A stretch of 7,919 nucleotides of DNA from Bacteroidota bacterium (GCA_027618855.1 JAQCID010000044.1:1-7919), one strand, 5' to 3'; numbered from the stretch's first letter, positions 1 through 7,823 are shown. Made by a program: numbers and translations. The notes: generated by a model from the letters alone, not told the origin.

Positions 1-1704
1 AACGCGAACATTGTCGAGCGTGGAGGCGTTGAGCCCTTCGCTTTTGATTTTGCGAGTCTGACGCCTTCTCCACAAATGGGTTTGGACCAAATCCTTGATG
101 GCCTAAGCCGGGCTGCTGAGGATGACAAGATCAAAGGTATTTACTTAAATATTTCCGGGGTCGCAGCTTCTCCTTCCACACTTGAAGATATCCGCGATGG
201 AATTGAGGCGTTCCGTGCGTCTGGAAAATGGGTGATCGCCTGGAGTGAGACCATGAGTCAGGGAGGTTACTATCTCAACTCAGTGGCGGACGAAGTTTAC
301 CTTCATCCAGCTGGCGGAATGACGCTTTTGGGGCTACGTTCTCAAACGATGTTTTACCCTGGTTTGATGGACAAGCTGGGCGTTGATGTGACTGTCCTTC
401 GTGGACCAAACAACAAATACAAATCTGCAGTAGAGCCTTTGCTTCGCAGAAATTTCAGCGAGGCGAACAAAGAGCAATTGGGCGCATTGCTGGGTGAGTT
501 TTGGACGACGATAAGTTCAGACATCGCCGAGAGCCGAAATATTCCTGTTGCGCAAGTGGATGCGGTGGCGGAAAACATTCTCGTCCGTCTTCCTGTTGAT
601 GCGGTCAATCAAGGTCTCATTGACGGAATGCTGTACCAGGACGAGTTGGATGATCTTTTAGAAAGTCGTTTGGACAGTCTGGAATTAGAAACAATTTCTT
701 TCGGTGAGTACACCTTGCCAGAGACCATGTTTGGCTTTGATATGTCAGAGGAGTCTATGGCAGACCTGATCGTGACACTTACTGATGATGTTGAAGACGG
801 TGATTCGAGTGACGATGAGTCGCGTCCTTTGGGTGGGGAGATTGCTATTGTGTATGCAGTAGGAGCGATTGAATCCGGAGAAGGAGATGCAACGACGATC
901 GGATCGGTGACCACCGCTGAAGCGCTTCGTAAAGCGCGTCTGGCCTCTGATGTAAAGGCGGTCGTTCTCAGGGTGAATTCTCCAGGAGGAAGTGCCCTTG
1001 CAAGTGATGTGATTTGGAGAGAAACAATTCTCTTAAAAGAAGCAGGAAAAACCCTGGTCGTAAGCATGGGTGACCTTGCTGCATCGGGGGGGTACTACAT
1101 CAGCTGTGCAGCCGATCGTATTTTTGCAAACCCGACGACCATCACTGGTTCGATTGGTGTATTTGGCGTAATTCCCAATGTAGGAGGGATGTATGAAAAA
1201 CATTTGGGAGTCGCATTCGATGAGATTGCGACGCACAGCCACGCCGGGAAACCGGATGGTGTTTTTTCGATGTCTGCGTATGAAATTGAGGCGTACAATG
1301 AAATTATTTCAGAGATATATTACTCCTTTACTTCCAAAGTAGCTGAGGGCAGAGGGTTGAGTGCGGAACAAGTGGAGGAGGTCGCAAGAGGAAGGGTGTG
1401 GTCTGGAAATGATGCACTCAAAATCGGTCTGGTGGATGAAATCGGAAATTTGGAAACAGCGCTGAATTATACAAAGAACCTGATAGGATCTCCCGATGCT
1501 GAATGTGTTTTCCTTCCGGAGATCGGTGATCCGTTTGAGATGTTCTTGGAGGATTTGACAGGTGTAAGATCAAGTTTCGATGCACTTGCTTTGCTGGGTG
1601 AAGACAATTCTACGTTCCTCGAAATACTTTCCGTGAAGCGTATGTTGGAGTCGAATGACATCTACCAAACCCGTCTTCCTTTCATGCTTCACTTTAACGA
1701 TTAA
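1..1704 (+). CDS. sppA: Signal peptide peptidase SppA, 67K type (peptidase S49), 5'-partial
   Basis: This is a membrane-anchored serine protease that degrades signal peptides left in the membrane after secretion. The frame is open from base 1 and reads NANIVERGGVEPFAF before the first ATG at 76, so the true start and the N-terminal membrane anchor lie upstream of the window and 567 codons are visible. Two tandem S49 domains are seen, as in the long SppA class. Counting from base 1, the first domain carries the general-base lysine in NKYKSAVEPL (Lys141), which corresponds to E. coli Lys209. The second carries SPGG (327-330) and the nucleophile serine in AASGGYYIS (Ser362), corresponding to E. 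coli Ser409. A strongly acidic linker (about residues 262-273) joins the domains. Both catalytic residues are present, so the enzyme should be active. The next gene follows in the same direction after 26 bases and may be cotranscribed. Confidence 0.95.
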   Translation, partial: NANIVERGGVEPFAFDFASLTPSPQMGLDQILDGLSRAAEDDKIKGIYLNISGVAASPSTLEDIRDGIEAFRASGKWVIAWSETMSQGGYYLNSVADEVYLHPAGGMTLLGLRSQTMFYPGLMDKLGVDVTVLRGPNNKYKSAVEPLLRRNFSEANKEQLGALLGEFWTTISSDIAESRNIPVAQVDAVAENILVRLPVDAVNQGLIDGMLYQDELDDLLESRLDSLELETISFGEYTLPETMFGFDMSEESMADLIVTLTDDVEDGDSSDDESRPLGGEIAIVYAVGAIESGEGDATTIGSVTTAEALRKARLASDVKAVVLRVNSPGGSALASDVIWRETILLKEAGKTLVVSMGDLAASGGYYISCAADRIFANPTTITGSIGVFGVIPNVGGMYEKHLGVAFDEIATHSHAGKPDGVFSMSAYEIEAYNEIISEIYYSFTSKVAEGRGLSAEQVEEVARGRVWSGNDALKIGLVDEIGNLETALNYTKNLIGSPDAECVFLPEIGDPFEMFLEDLTGVRSSFDALALLGEDNSTFLEILSVKRMLESNDIYQTRLPFMLHFND

Positions 1705-1730
1705 ATCGTCGTTTTTACGAGCCAGTTCAA

Positions 1731-2228
1731 GTGAAACCCGAAGATTACACGAACGAAAACAACCTTCCCGTTGTTTTTATTCTTGAGGATGTCAGAAGCG
1801 GAAACAATGTAGGTGCGTTCTTCAGAACAGGAGATGCCTTCTGTATTGCGGGAGTTGAGCTTTGCGGGATTACCTGCCATCCACCTCACCGCGATATCTT
1901 AAAAACAGCTTTGGGGGCCAGCGATCATATTCCATGGCGTGGTCACACAAATGCGGTGGAGGCGATTGCTGTATTGCGTTCTGAAGGATATAAGATCGCC
2001 GTTGTTGAGCAAGACCCCAGAAGTGTATCCTTAAGCGAATGGACGCCTTTAAAAGGGGAGAGGTGGGCGCTGGTATTCGGCAACGAAGTTCGTGGAGTAC
2101 AACCCGCAACGTGCGACTCCGCAGATGTCATCCTAGAGATCCCTCAGTTGGGCGTCAAGAAAAGCATGAACGTGAGTATTTGTGCCGGGATCGTGCTATG
2201 GCATACAGCTCGCCTTTTGAAGGCCTAG
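1731..2228 (+). CDS. TrmH/SpoU-family (SPOUT) RNA 2'-O-methyltransferase
   Basis: A predicted AdoMet-dependent RNA ribose methyltransferase of 165 residues, consisting of the SPOUT catalytic domain alone without the extra N-terminal substrate-binding domain of rRNA enzymes such as RlmB. All three family motifs are visible. Motif 1 is around NNVGAFFRTGDAF (25-37), with the conserved Arg32. Motif 2 is WALVFGNEVRGV (112-123), with Glu119. Motif 3 is IPQLGVKKSMNVSIC (137-151), which forms the knot and the AdoMet site. The RNA target (a tRNA or rRNA position) cannot be told from sequence, so no gene symbol is given. The GTG at 1731 is the only usable start: the frame closes at a TAA (1695-1697), with no other ATG, GTG or TTG between. 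No Shine-Dalgarno sequence is evident. It lies 26 bases after sppA and ends before a strong hairpin terminator. Confidence 0.9.
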   Translation: MKPEDYTNENNLPVVFILEDVRSGNNVGAFFRTGDAFCIAGVELCGITCHPPHRDILKTALGASDHIPWRGHTNAVEAIAVLRSEGYKIAVVEQDPRSVSLSEWTPLKGERWALVFGNEVRGVQPATCDSADVILEIPQLGVKKSMNVSICAGIVLWHTARLLKA

Positions 2229-2254
2229 GTATTCAAACACGTCTATTGTATTCA

Positions 2255-2292
2255 AAAAAGAGGCTGTCTCCGAAATGAGACAGCCTCTTTTT
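2255..2292. terminator. Bidirectional intrinsic terminator between convergent genes
   Basis: A perfect 11-bp stem, GAGGCTGTCTC (2260-2270) with GAGACAGCCTC (2277-2287), encloses the six-base loop CGAAAT. It is flanked by five A on the left and five T on the right, so it forms a Rho-independent terminator read from either strand. It lies 26 bases past the stop of the methyltransferase gene and about 50 bases past the stop of the oppositely oriented TPR gene, so one element probably ends both transcripts. Confidence 0.88.
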
Positions 2293-2325
2293 AATGTGTT
2301 GCGTAATTTATGGACTGCGTTCCGA

Positions 2326-2337
2326 GCGAGCGCTCGC
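2326..2337. repeat. 12-bp perfect palindrome in the convergent intergenic region
   Basis: GCGAGCGCTCGC reads the same on both strands, and TTC (2320-2322) and GAA (2338-2340) extend the symmetry around a three-base offset. It lies five bases past the stop of the TPR gene. It could add to termination or mRNA 3'-end stability, or be chance in a GC-rich patch. It has no loop of its own, so hairpin formation would be less favourable than at the adjacent terminator. Confidence 0.4.
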
Positions 2338-2342
2338 GAATG

Positions 2343-3539
2343 CTACAGTCCCAATTCAGAACTGTATTTCTGAAACTCTAAATCTGACTTCGCTTTCTCT
2401 CTGAGTGTTCCGTCCTTCGTGAGGGCATCAGTGATGTTGCGTTTCACGCCTTCTCCATCGCCTAGACGTGCCGAGCATATCGCAAGGAGGTAGCTTGAAA
2501 CCGCTGAATCGTCGTTTGCGTTTTCAAGGGTAGTCTTCGCGCCACTTGCATCTCCGTTAAGAAGTTTGGCAAGCGCAAGGTTTGCGGTTGTGGCTCCGCT
2601 CATGTTAGAGATCGCCGCACCGTAGTTTCCTTGTGTGATCGCGACGAGTCCTTTGTTGTAGCTCACCTCTGGTCCAGAACCAGCTTTTCCGAAGAGTGAA
2701 GCTGCCTCATCTGTTTTTCCTTTTTGGCGTGCGATCGCTCCGAGGTTGTTAAGAACAGCCTGGTTGTTCGGGTCAAGCGAGCGCGCTGAGTTAAACGCTT
2801 CTTCCGCCTGGTTGCGTCGGCCCATCTCCATAAGACATACGCCAGCGTTGTTGTGTCCTCTGAGGTCTGAGCTGTATGCTTCAGCACAAGCAGCGTAGAT
2901 TGTGTACTTCATATTCACGTCATCAAACAATGTCGCTGAGAACAACAACTCTTCAACAGTTAATACCGCTGGAGTACTCGTAGCATAAGTGATGATTTGT
3001 TCATCGGTATAGCCTTCTACAGTATAGTCTATCGCAATTTCAGAGCGACGAAGAGACGGAAGGATTTTGTCTTCAATTTCTGAATACGTCTTTGCAATAT
3101 TGCGAATCTCTTCCTCACGCTTAGATTTGTCAGAGTACATCTCCAGAACACGAAGGATGAGATCCTTGTCTGCGATGTCAGAAGCACTCATAAGGCGCTT
3201 AAACCCATTCCAATCCTCACCCTTAGCGATGAGTGTGTAAAAGCCTTCAGCGGTCTCGATATTTTTGCGCTTAAGCTCCTTCATAAGGGCCTTTTGTGCA
3301 GATTCAGTTCGGTTCGTTGCAAGGTCCTCGTTTAAAGAAATCTCTCCTTCTGGAGAAGCGTAAGCCTCAATGGTCACACCCGTTAATGAAACGCTGTCCG
3401 CAGAAGCGGCCAGAACGAAGAGTTCCTTCATTGCCTTCCAACCATCTGTGCGTGTTTCAGCGATGGTCACTTGAGAGCTGTTGTATGCATAGCTAATGCT
3501 CACATCACTGTTATCGTTGGTCGCTTCTGTAGTGGTCAC
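2343..3539 (-). CDS. TPR protein with OmpA-like segment; probably the C-terminal part of a split lipoprotein
   Basis: A 398-codon frame of unknown function. Residues about 54-85 (GVTIEAYASPEGE, then NEDLATNRTESAQ) resemble the peptidoglycan-binding OmpA C-terminal helix-loop signature, with conserved Asn70, Leu and Arg77 but SPE where classical members have an Asp. A charged helical region follows. Residues about 227-315 form three TPR-like repeats, including HNNAGVCLMEMGRRNQAEEAF and VLNNLGAIARQKGKTDEAA. The frame has no signal peptide. Its only plausible start is a GTG overlapping the stop of the upstream lipoprotein gene (GTGA), so it depends on translational coupling or frameshifting. From memory, Bacteroidota relatives are continuous: lipobox, the domain of the upstream gene, then this OmpA/TPR part. 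Without the upstream half this portion would stay in the cytoplasm, which does not fit an OmpA-like segment. A cell-envelope role is inferred. Confidence 0.8.
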   Translation of the reverse strand: MTTTEATNDNSDVSISYAYNSSQVTIAETRTDGWKAMKELFVLAASADSVSLTGVTIEAYASPEGEISLNEDLATNRTESAQKALMKELKRKNIETAEGFYTLIAKGEDWNGFKRLMSASDIADKDLILRVLEMYSDKSKREEEIRNIAKTYSEIEDKILPSLRRSEIAIDYTVEGYTDEQIITYATSTPAVLTVEELLFSATLFDDVNMKYTIYAACAEAYSSDLRGHNNAGVCLMEMGRRNQAEEAFNSARSLDPNNQAVLNNLGAIARQKGKTDEAASLFGKAGSGPEVSYNKGLVAITQGNYGAAISNMSGATTANLALAKLLNGDASGAKTTLENANDDSAVSSYLLAICSARLGDGEGVKRNITDALTKDGTLREKAKSDLEFQKYSSELGL

Positions 3540-3572
3540 TTCAATGAGTAAGACATCGTACGCTGGAAGCGG
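3536..3572 (-). other. Frame-overlap window joining the two halves of the lipoprotein/TPR gene
   Basis: On the - strand the lipoprotein frame runs to a TGA at 3538-3536. The TPR frame, offset by -1, is open from just after its own TGA at 3575-3573 and begins its nominal GTG at 3539. Both frames are therefore open together over 3572-3539. A -1 shift or a one-base indel anywhere here would give one protein of roughly 580 residues. I see no X XXY YYZ slippery heptamer in the lipoprotein frame and no homopolymer longer than two bases, so neither programmed slippage nor a homopolymer read error is directly supported. Confidence 0.5.
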
Positions 3573-4075
3573 TCAGGAGTCATCGCAAACTTGTCGTCTG
3601 GCTGAACGAGATTCGGTGTTGTAATCACACCGTTGCAAAGAACATATGGGTCAAATTCGACCGCCTTGTCTCCTTTAAGACCACGTAGCCTTAATTCAAG
3701 ACGGCTTCCATCTTCCATTGCAGCATCGTATGGAATGCTCGCAGTGTAGGTAAATGACTTGCCTGCTTCAAAAGGAACTACGGTGTAGTTGCCAGCAGCA
3801 TCCTCACCTTGGAATCCTTCCGTTGCAAATGCAGCTTCTCCACCATCCCAAACCAGGACAGGAGTAGCTTCTAGCCTCACTTTCTTTGCGAAGTATTTTG
3901 CAGGGAAGTTTCCAGTAATCTCGACTTCGACGATGTCGCCTCGGATAATGAGCGTTTCTGGGTTGACTTTGATGTTTAACGTTTCAATGGCTTTTTCCAT
4001 TGATCCTAGTCCGGCGCAGCCGGCTAAGAATAGAGCAGTAGCGATGGCTACAATATATGCTTGGGTACGTAGCAT
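3536..4075 (-). CDS. Lipoprotein; N-terminal half of a probable TPR/OmpA-like envelope protein
   Basis: A 179-residue protein starting MLRTQAYIVAIATALFLAGC, a lipoprotein signal peptide with lipobox LAGC (Cys20). The residues after Cys20 (AGLGSME) lack the acidic run used for surface export of Bacteroidota lipoproteins, so a periplasm-facing position is more likely. The mature part looks like a beta-rich domain (about 35-160), with a recognisable NFPAKYFAKKVRLEATPVL segment and a later VLCNGVITTP segment. I know this domain from Bacteroidota proteins in which it is followed directly by an OmpA-like and TPR region. That region is encoded just downstream here in another frame. The conserved FQR near the C-terminus (DRFQRTMSYSLK, then stop) is where relatives continue, so the stop probably marks a frameshift, a split gene or a sequence error. 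A -7-like element lies about 30 bases upstream of the ATG. The molecular function is unknown. Confidence 0.85.
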   Translation of the reverse strand: MLRTQAYIVAIATALFLAGCAGLGSMEKAIETLNIKVNPETLIIRGDIVEVEITGNFPAKYFAKKVRLEATPVLVWDGGEAAFATEGFQGEDAAGNYTVVPFEAGKSFTYTASIPYDAAMEDGSRLELRLRGLKGDKAVEFDPYVLCNGVITTPNLVQPDDKFAMTPDRFQRTMSYSLK

Positions 4076-4106
4076 TCTAATAATAGGATTTGTGAATTAT
4101 AAGATA

Positions 4107-4114
4107 CAAAATTA
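4107..4114 (-). promoter_or_regulatory. Probable Bacteroidota-type -7 promoter element for the lipoprotein gene
   Basis: On the - strand these bases read TAATTTTG, a full match to the Bacteroidota -7 consensus TAnnTTTG, about 30 bases upstream of the lipoprotein ATG at 4075. That predicts a short leader of about 25 bases. No clear TTTG -33 partner is seen at the usual spacing, which lowers confidence. Its place in the 69-base gap after accA suggests the lipoprotein/TPR pair has its own transcription start. Confidence 0.4.
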
Positions 4115-4144
4115 GGGTAAATCGACCGTGTATTTCAGTTAATT

Positions 4145-5101
4145 TTAGGAAGCAGTCACCATTCCCATGTTGGAAAACTTACGTATTCGAATGTCGATGC
4201 GTTTGTCGGAATCCATGGGCATTAATTTCTTTAAATGCATGTTGATTTCACCCTTCAAAGTAGCGTACATCTCTTCCCTGTTGTTGTGAGCCCCGCCAAG
4301 GGGTTCCGGGATGATTCCATCGATGAGTTGGTTGCTTAACATGTCCTCTCCAGTCAGCTTCAAAGCCTCGGCCGCTTTCACCTTGTGATCCCATGATTTC
4401 CATAGAATTGACGAGCAAGACTCAGGAGAAATCACGCTGTACCATGTATTTTCTAACATAAGCACCTTGTCGCCAATGCCGATTCCCAATGCTCCTCCAG
4501 AAGCGCCTTCTCCGATAATCACACAAATGGTGGGAACGCGAAGTTGAATCATCTCAATCAGATTTCTTGCAATCGCTTCTCCTTGTCCACGTTCTTCGGC
4601 TTCAAGACCAGGATAGGCTCCTGGTGTATCGATGAGCGTAACGACAGGGATGTTAAATTTCTCTGCAAGTTTCATGAGGCGAAGCGCCTTTCTATATCCT
4701 TCGGGGTTTGCCATTCCGAAGTTGCGGTATTGTCGCATCTTCGTGTTGATCCCTTTCTGTTGGCCGATCAGCATCACAGGCTGTCCGTCAATATCGCCAA
4801 GTCCGCCTACCATCGCTTTGTCGTCTTTGACATTTCTGTCGCCATGAAGTTCCATAAACTCCCCATCTGTAAGGGCTTTCATGTAATCAAGTGTGTATGG
4901 CCTGTCTGGATGACGACTTACGAGTACCCTTTGCCAAGCGGTAAGTTTCCCGTAAATTTCTTTTGTCACTTCTGCGATATTCTCCTCAAGTTCCACAATC
5001 GTAGTGGTCATGTCAAGATCGTTTTTTGACTCAATTTCTTTTGCCTGTACAAGCTGCTCTCGCAATGTTTTAATAGGCTCTTCGAATTCTAAATAATTCA
5101 T
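4145..5101 (-). CDS. accA: Acetyl-CoA carboxylase carboxyltransferase subunit alpha
   Basis: The alpha subunit of the acetyl-CoA carboxylase carboxyltransferase. With AccD it moves the carboxyl group from carboxybiotin on AccB to acetyl-CoA, giving malonyl-CoA for fatty acid synthesis in the cytoplasm. Its 318 residues match the usual AccA length (E. coli about 319). The N-terminal 50 residues are a charged, probably coiled-coil helix. The crotonase-fold core has the conserved segments [20 protein letters not shown] (156-175), [12 protein letters not shown] (197-208), which supplies oxyanion-hole glycines, and [12 protein letters not shown] (223-234). The ATG at 5101 gives the standard N-terminus ([10 protein letters not shown]). 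No AccD gene is in the window. It lies about 50 bases after rdgB on the same strand, so it could belong to that transcript or have its own promoter in the gap. I saw no convincing promoter or terminator there. Confidence 0.97.
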   Translation of the reverse strand: MNYLEFEEPIKTLREQLVQAKEIESKNDLDMTTTIVELEENIAEVTKEIYGKLTAWQRVLVSRHPDRPYTLDYMKALTDGEFMELHGDRNVKDDKAMVGGLGDIDGQPVMLIGQQKGINTKMRQYRNFGMANPEGYRKALRLMKLAEKFNIPVVTLIDTPGAYPGLEAEERGQGEAIARNLIEMIQLRVPTICVIIGEGASGGALGIGIGDKVLMLENTWYSVISPESCSSILWKSWDHKVKAAEALKLTGEDMLSNQLIDGIIPEPLGGAHNNREEMYATLKGEINMHLKKLMPMDSDKRIDIRIRKFSNMGMVTAS

Positions 5102-5151
5102 TCCGCAAATATGCGCAAAACCACCTCATTTCACACACTTTACGCTGTTAT

Positions 5152-5745
5152 TTACGCGCCCAACCATTCCGTCATTTTTCGAATAGCCCTTCCTCTGTGG
5201 CTTATGGCATTTTTTTCGTCGGCATTCATCTCCGAGAATGTCCTCGATTCACCTTCAGGTATGAAGATGGGGTCGTAACCGAAACCCTCAGTGCCAGAGC
5301 GCTTTTTTGCAATTTCACCTTTGCAAATACCTTCAAGCGCAATCTCAGCGCCGTCGACGATTAAATGGATTGCCGTTTTAAATTGTGCTTGTCTGTCCAT
5401 GCTTTCTTCCGCTCCTGCGGAACGTAGTTCATTCAGCAAATGATTCATGTTCAGCATGGCATCTTTTTGAGGTCCGCCAAACCTTGCTGTGAATACTCCT
5501 GGAGCTCCATCGAGTGCATCGACTTCCAGTCCGGTATCGTCGGCAAAACAATCAAACCCATATTTCTCCTTCACGTAATCTGCTTTCTGTTTGGCATTTC
5601 CTTCCAAAGTGAGCGCAGTCTCAGGGATGTCTTCAAAACAACCGATATCTACAAGAGATTTCACCTCGAATCGTCCCTCTAAAAGTCTACGTACTTCAGA
5701 TACTTTGTTTTCGTTTGCCGTAGCAAAAACCAGGGTGGGTTTCAT
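5152..5745 (-). CDS. rdgB: RdgB/HAM1 non-canonical purine NTP pyrophosphatase (dITP/XTP)
   Basis: A cytoplasmic house-cleaning enzyme that hydrolyses dITP, ITP and XTP to the monophosphate and pyrophosphate, keeping deaminated purines out of DNA and RNA. The 197 residues match E. coli RdgB in length. Visible family motifs are TANENK (9-14) for triphosphate binding, FADDTGLEVDAL (67-78) with the catalytic/metal Asp70, GAPGVFTARF (80-89), GFGYDPIF (154-161) contacting the base, and SHRGRA (182-187). The ATG at 5745 gives the typical N-terminus directly before the first beta strand. Only 11 bases separate it from the stop of menC-menE, so it is almost certainly cotranscribed with the menaquinone genes. 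There is no obvious functional link to them. Confidence 0.96.
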   Translation of the reverse strand: MKPTLVFATANENKVSEVRRLLEGRFEVKSLVDIGCFEDIPETALTLEGNAKQKADYVKEKYGFDCFADDTGLEVDALDGAPGVFTARFGGPQKDAMLNMNHLLNELRSAGAEESMDRQAQFKTAIHLIVDGAEIALEGICKGEIAKKRSGTEGFGYDPIFIPEGESRTFSEMNADEKNAISHRGRAIRKMTEWLGA

Positions 5746-5756
5746 TTTTTCGTGAT

Positions 5757-7823
5757 TTATATTCTTTGGATTTTCCCAACAATCGATGTTTTGATCGCCC
5801 CGTATTCTATTCCACGTGGGTTGTGATAGGAGGGGAGGGTTTTTAATGATGCGATCTTACGTAGCAGCTCTTCTTCGTCTTCTTGATTCAGCTTTTCAGA
5901 ATCCAGTCTCAGGACGACCCTTTCGCCGAGCCCGTCATCTGCTATTCCTCGTACGAGATACGCACAATCCAATGGACGCATGATGCCGCGTATTTCTCGT
6001 TCAACGACTTCGGGGATTACTTTCATTCCACCCGAATTGATCACAGAGCTCTTGCGTCCGAGCCATCTGAAATTTTGCCCGTCGATGCGTTCCACCAAAT
6101 CGTCAGTCACCAACTCGAACACTCCTCTGTTGGGTGCATGAATCACAAGGGTTCCGTCCGGGCCTGTTCTGAAATTGACTCCGGGAAGCGCTGCAAATGG
6201 AGGGTTGGATTTCCCGCTGATTATGCGTCTCGCGGCAATGTGCGTGATGGTTTCCGTCATCCCAAATCCCTCCCAAAACTCAATCCCTTCTGGAAGTTTG
6301 TTTTTCAGACCTTCACGAACGACTCCGCCTCCCAGGAGCACTTTGCTGACCACGGGGAAATCGGGCAGGAGGGAAGCGCATTGAAGTGGGGTTAAGGCAA
6401 TGAAATCTAGTTCGTTTGTGCAAGCAGGGCGCGATGAGGGTTCAATGATTTCGAGATTCCAGCGCCCCACGATCGCCCTCACGAGCATTAATCTTCCGGC
6501 AACGAAATCGATCGGCAATGCGAGAACAGCTCTCGTTCCAGGGTTTAGTCCAAAGAATGTAAGGCTGTCTTTTGCGCTTGCAATGACCGATTCCCGAGTG
6601 TGTGAGATTTCCTTAGGCGTTCCACTTGATCCAGATGTTTTAAATTCAAGCGGACTTGCGGGGTCCTGAAACCAGTCCACCAGTGTTCTCGCGATGCCAT
6701 CTGTCCATCTGGGTCTTCCTTTGTATGCTTCAAAGTCGGTGGCTCCAGTGGAAGACAATGGGAAGCTTTGCCCTTGAAGTACAATCGAACCTGGCTTCTG
6801 TTGCTGAGCATACAATTTTCCATCCTCAATATACATGGTCGAAGCCGTGTTGTTCGTAAACAAACCACCCGTCCCCAGACCTTGTGCAAGCCCTTGAAGT
6901 GTGGGGTGGGTTTCTAAAAGCCCAGCGACCCACTCAGCGATGGCCGACAGTCCCACGTTAGACTCCAGGGCAGATGTAACCCACCAACCGATGCCCAATT
7001 CATTTGCAAGGGCAATCCACTTTTCTGATTCATCCAATCCGCCTATTAAGCTGGGTTTTAAGATGAGGTATTTGGGTTTTGTTTTCTCCAAGAGCGCCCT
7101 TCTTTCAGCGTGAGAATTCACACCTATTAATTCCTCGTCGAGCGCTATGGGAATCGGAGAAGCAGCGCACAATGTTGCCATTTCATCATATTGACCCGCA
7201 GGTATCGGTTGTTCAATGCTGTGGATGTCCAGGTCTGCATTCGACAGTGCCACGAGTTTTTCAAGGGCAGTCATGCCATCGCCCGAGTCTCTTCCAAAGG
7301 CACCATTTGCATCTATTCTTATTGTGAATTCTTCTGCAGGGCATTTCCTTCGAATCTCTCGCAGCATTTCAAGTTCCTCATTAAATGGGAGCGTTCCTAC
7401 CTTGAGCTTGATGGTCTTAAACCCCTTGTTCACAAGGATGTCTACCTGTTTAAGCATGCCTTCTGCACTGTCCATCCAGACCAAACCATTGATCGTGATT
7501 CCACCCGACCACTGGGGCTCGCCGCCTCTTTTGAGGCTTCTTAACGCTGTTTCTACGGCAAATCTAACGGAGGGAAGCGTGTGGGGTATTTCACGCACAT
7601 TAATCCCGCTATTCGCTTGTAGTGTTTCTAAAAATGAAAGAACTTCTTCCTCAGATTCGATGCTTAGTCCAGGAATGAGGCTGCATTCTCCCACTCCTTT
7701 GCGTCCATGTTTGTCACAAATGGTGATCAGAAAACTGGGTTTGTGACAGAGCACATCGCGCGACGTTTGTGCGGGCTTACTGAACGTCAAAGGATGTGCA
7801 CGATATGTGATGCCTGGCTCCAT
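5757..7823 (-). CDS. menCE: MenC-MenE fusion: o-succinylbenzoate synthase / o-succinylbenzoyl-CoA ligase
   Basis: One continuous frame carries two successive menaquinone enzymes. Residue numbers here count from a TTG at 7841. MenC (about 7-345, enolase superfamily) dehydrates SHCHC to o-succinylbenzoate. It keeps all expected residues: the KLK lysines 145 and 147, metal ligands Asp177, Glu210 and Asp235, and Lys262, matching E. coli 131/133/161/190/213/235. MenE (about 350-694, ANL adenylating family, the short Bacteroidota-type form) makes OSB-CoA. It shows the P-loop TSGSSGTPK (402-410), GFGMTET (525-531), the Asp of TDDLVER, the WLGRKSSVINSGG hinge region and the C-terminal catalytic lysine in VGKIQR (Lys690). 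I prefer the ATG at 7823 (688 residues), since MEPGITYRAHPLTF is a normal MenC N-terminus. The TTG would begin one base after the menA stop. The fusion should allow channelling of OSB; that is inference. The symbol is a composite. Confidence 0.93.
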   Translation of the reverse strand: MEPGITYRAHPLTFSKPAQTSRDVLCHKPSFLITICDKHGRKGVGECSLIPGLSIESEEEVLSFLETLQANSGINVREIPHTLPSVRFAVETALRSLKRGGEPQWSGGITINGLVWMDSAEGMLKQVDILVNKGFKTIKLKVGTLPFNEELEMLREIRRKCPAEEFTIRIDANGAFGRDSGDGMTALEKLVALSNADLDIHSIEQPIPAGQYDEMATLCAASPIPIALDEELIGVNSHAERRALLEKTKPKYLILKPSLIGGLDESEKWIALANELGIGWWVTSALESNVGLSAIAEWVAGLLETHPTLQGLAQGLGTGGLFTNNTASTMYIEDGKLYAQQQKPGSIVLQGQSFPLSSTGATDFEAYKGRPRWTDGIARTLVDWFQDPASPLEFKTSGSSGTPKEISHTRESVIASAKDSLTFFGLNPGTRAVLALPIDFVAGRLMLVRAIVGRWNLEIIEPSSRPACTNELDFIALTPLQCASLLPDFPVVSKVLLGGGVVREGLKNKLPEGIEFWEGFGMTETITHIAARRIISGKSNPPFAALPGVNFRTGPDGTLVIHAPNRGVFELVTDDLVERIDGQNFRWLGRKSSVINSGGMKVIPEVVEREIRGIMRPLDCAYLVRGIADDGLGERVVLRLDSEKLNQEDEEELLRKIASLKTLPSYHNPRGIEYGAIKTSIVGKIQRI

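Noticed and set aside
609..1067. A 152-codon - strand frame within sppA
   Set aside because: It is a Ser-rich shadow of the sppA frame covering the linker and second protease domain, with no supporting context.
3539..3572. Programmed -1 frameshift signal
   Set aside because: No X XXY YYZ heptamer is in frame and no obvious downstream pseudoknot or hairpin is seen. I report the overlap but not a slippery site.
4544..5029. A 161-codon open frame on the + strand opposite accA
   Set aside because: It is fully inside the conserved accA coding region, with no motif or independent initiation signal.
5102..5151. Possible promoter for accA in the gap after rdgB
   Set aside because: The - strand has CATATTTG close to the ATG, but it lacks the TA of TAnnTTTG, has no -33 partner and would leave almost no leader. 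It is too weak to call.
5883..6395. A 170-codon open frame on the + strand opposite the MenE part
   Set aside because: It lies antisense to strongly conserved MenE sequence, shows no recognisable domain and has the composition of a complementary-frame shadow.
7216..7746. A 176-codon open frame on the + strand opposite the MenC part
   Set aside because: It is antisense to the catalytic core of MenC. Its Ser/Leu/Pro-rich translation is typical of a reverse-complement shadow.
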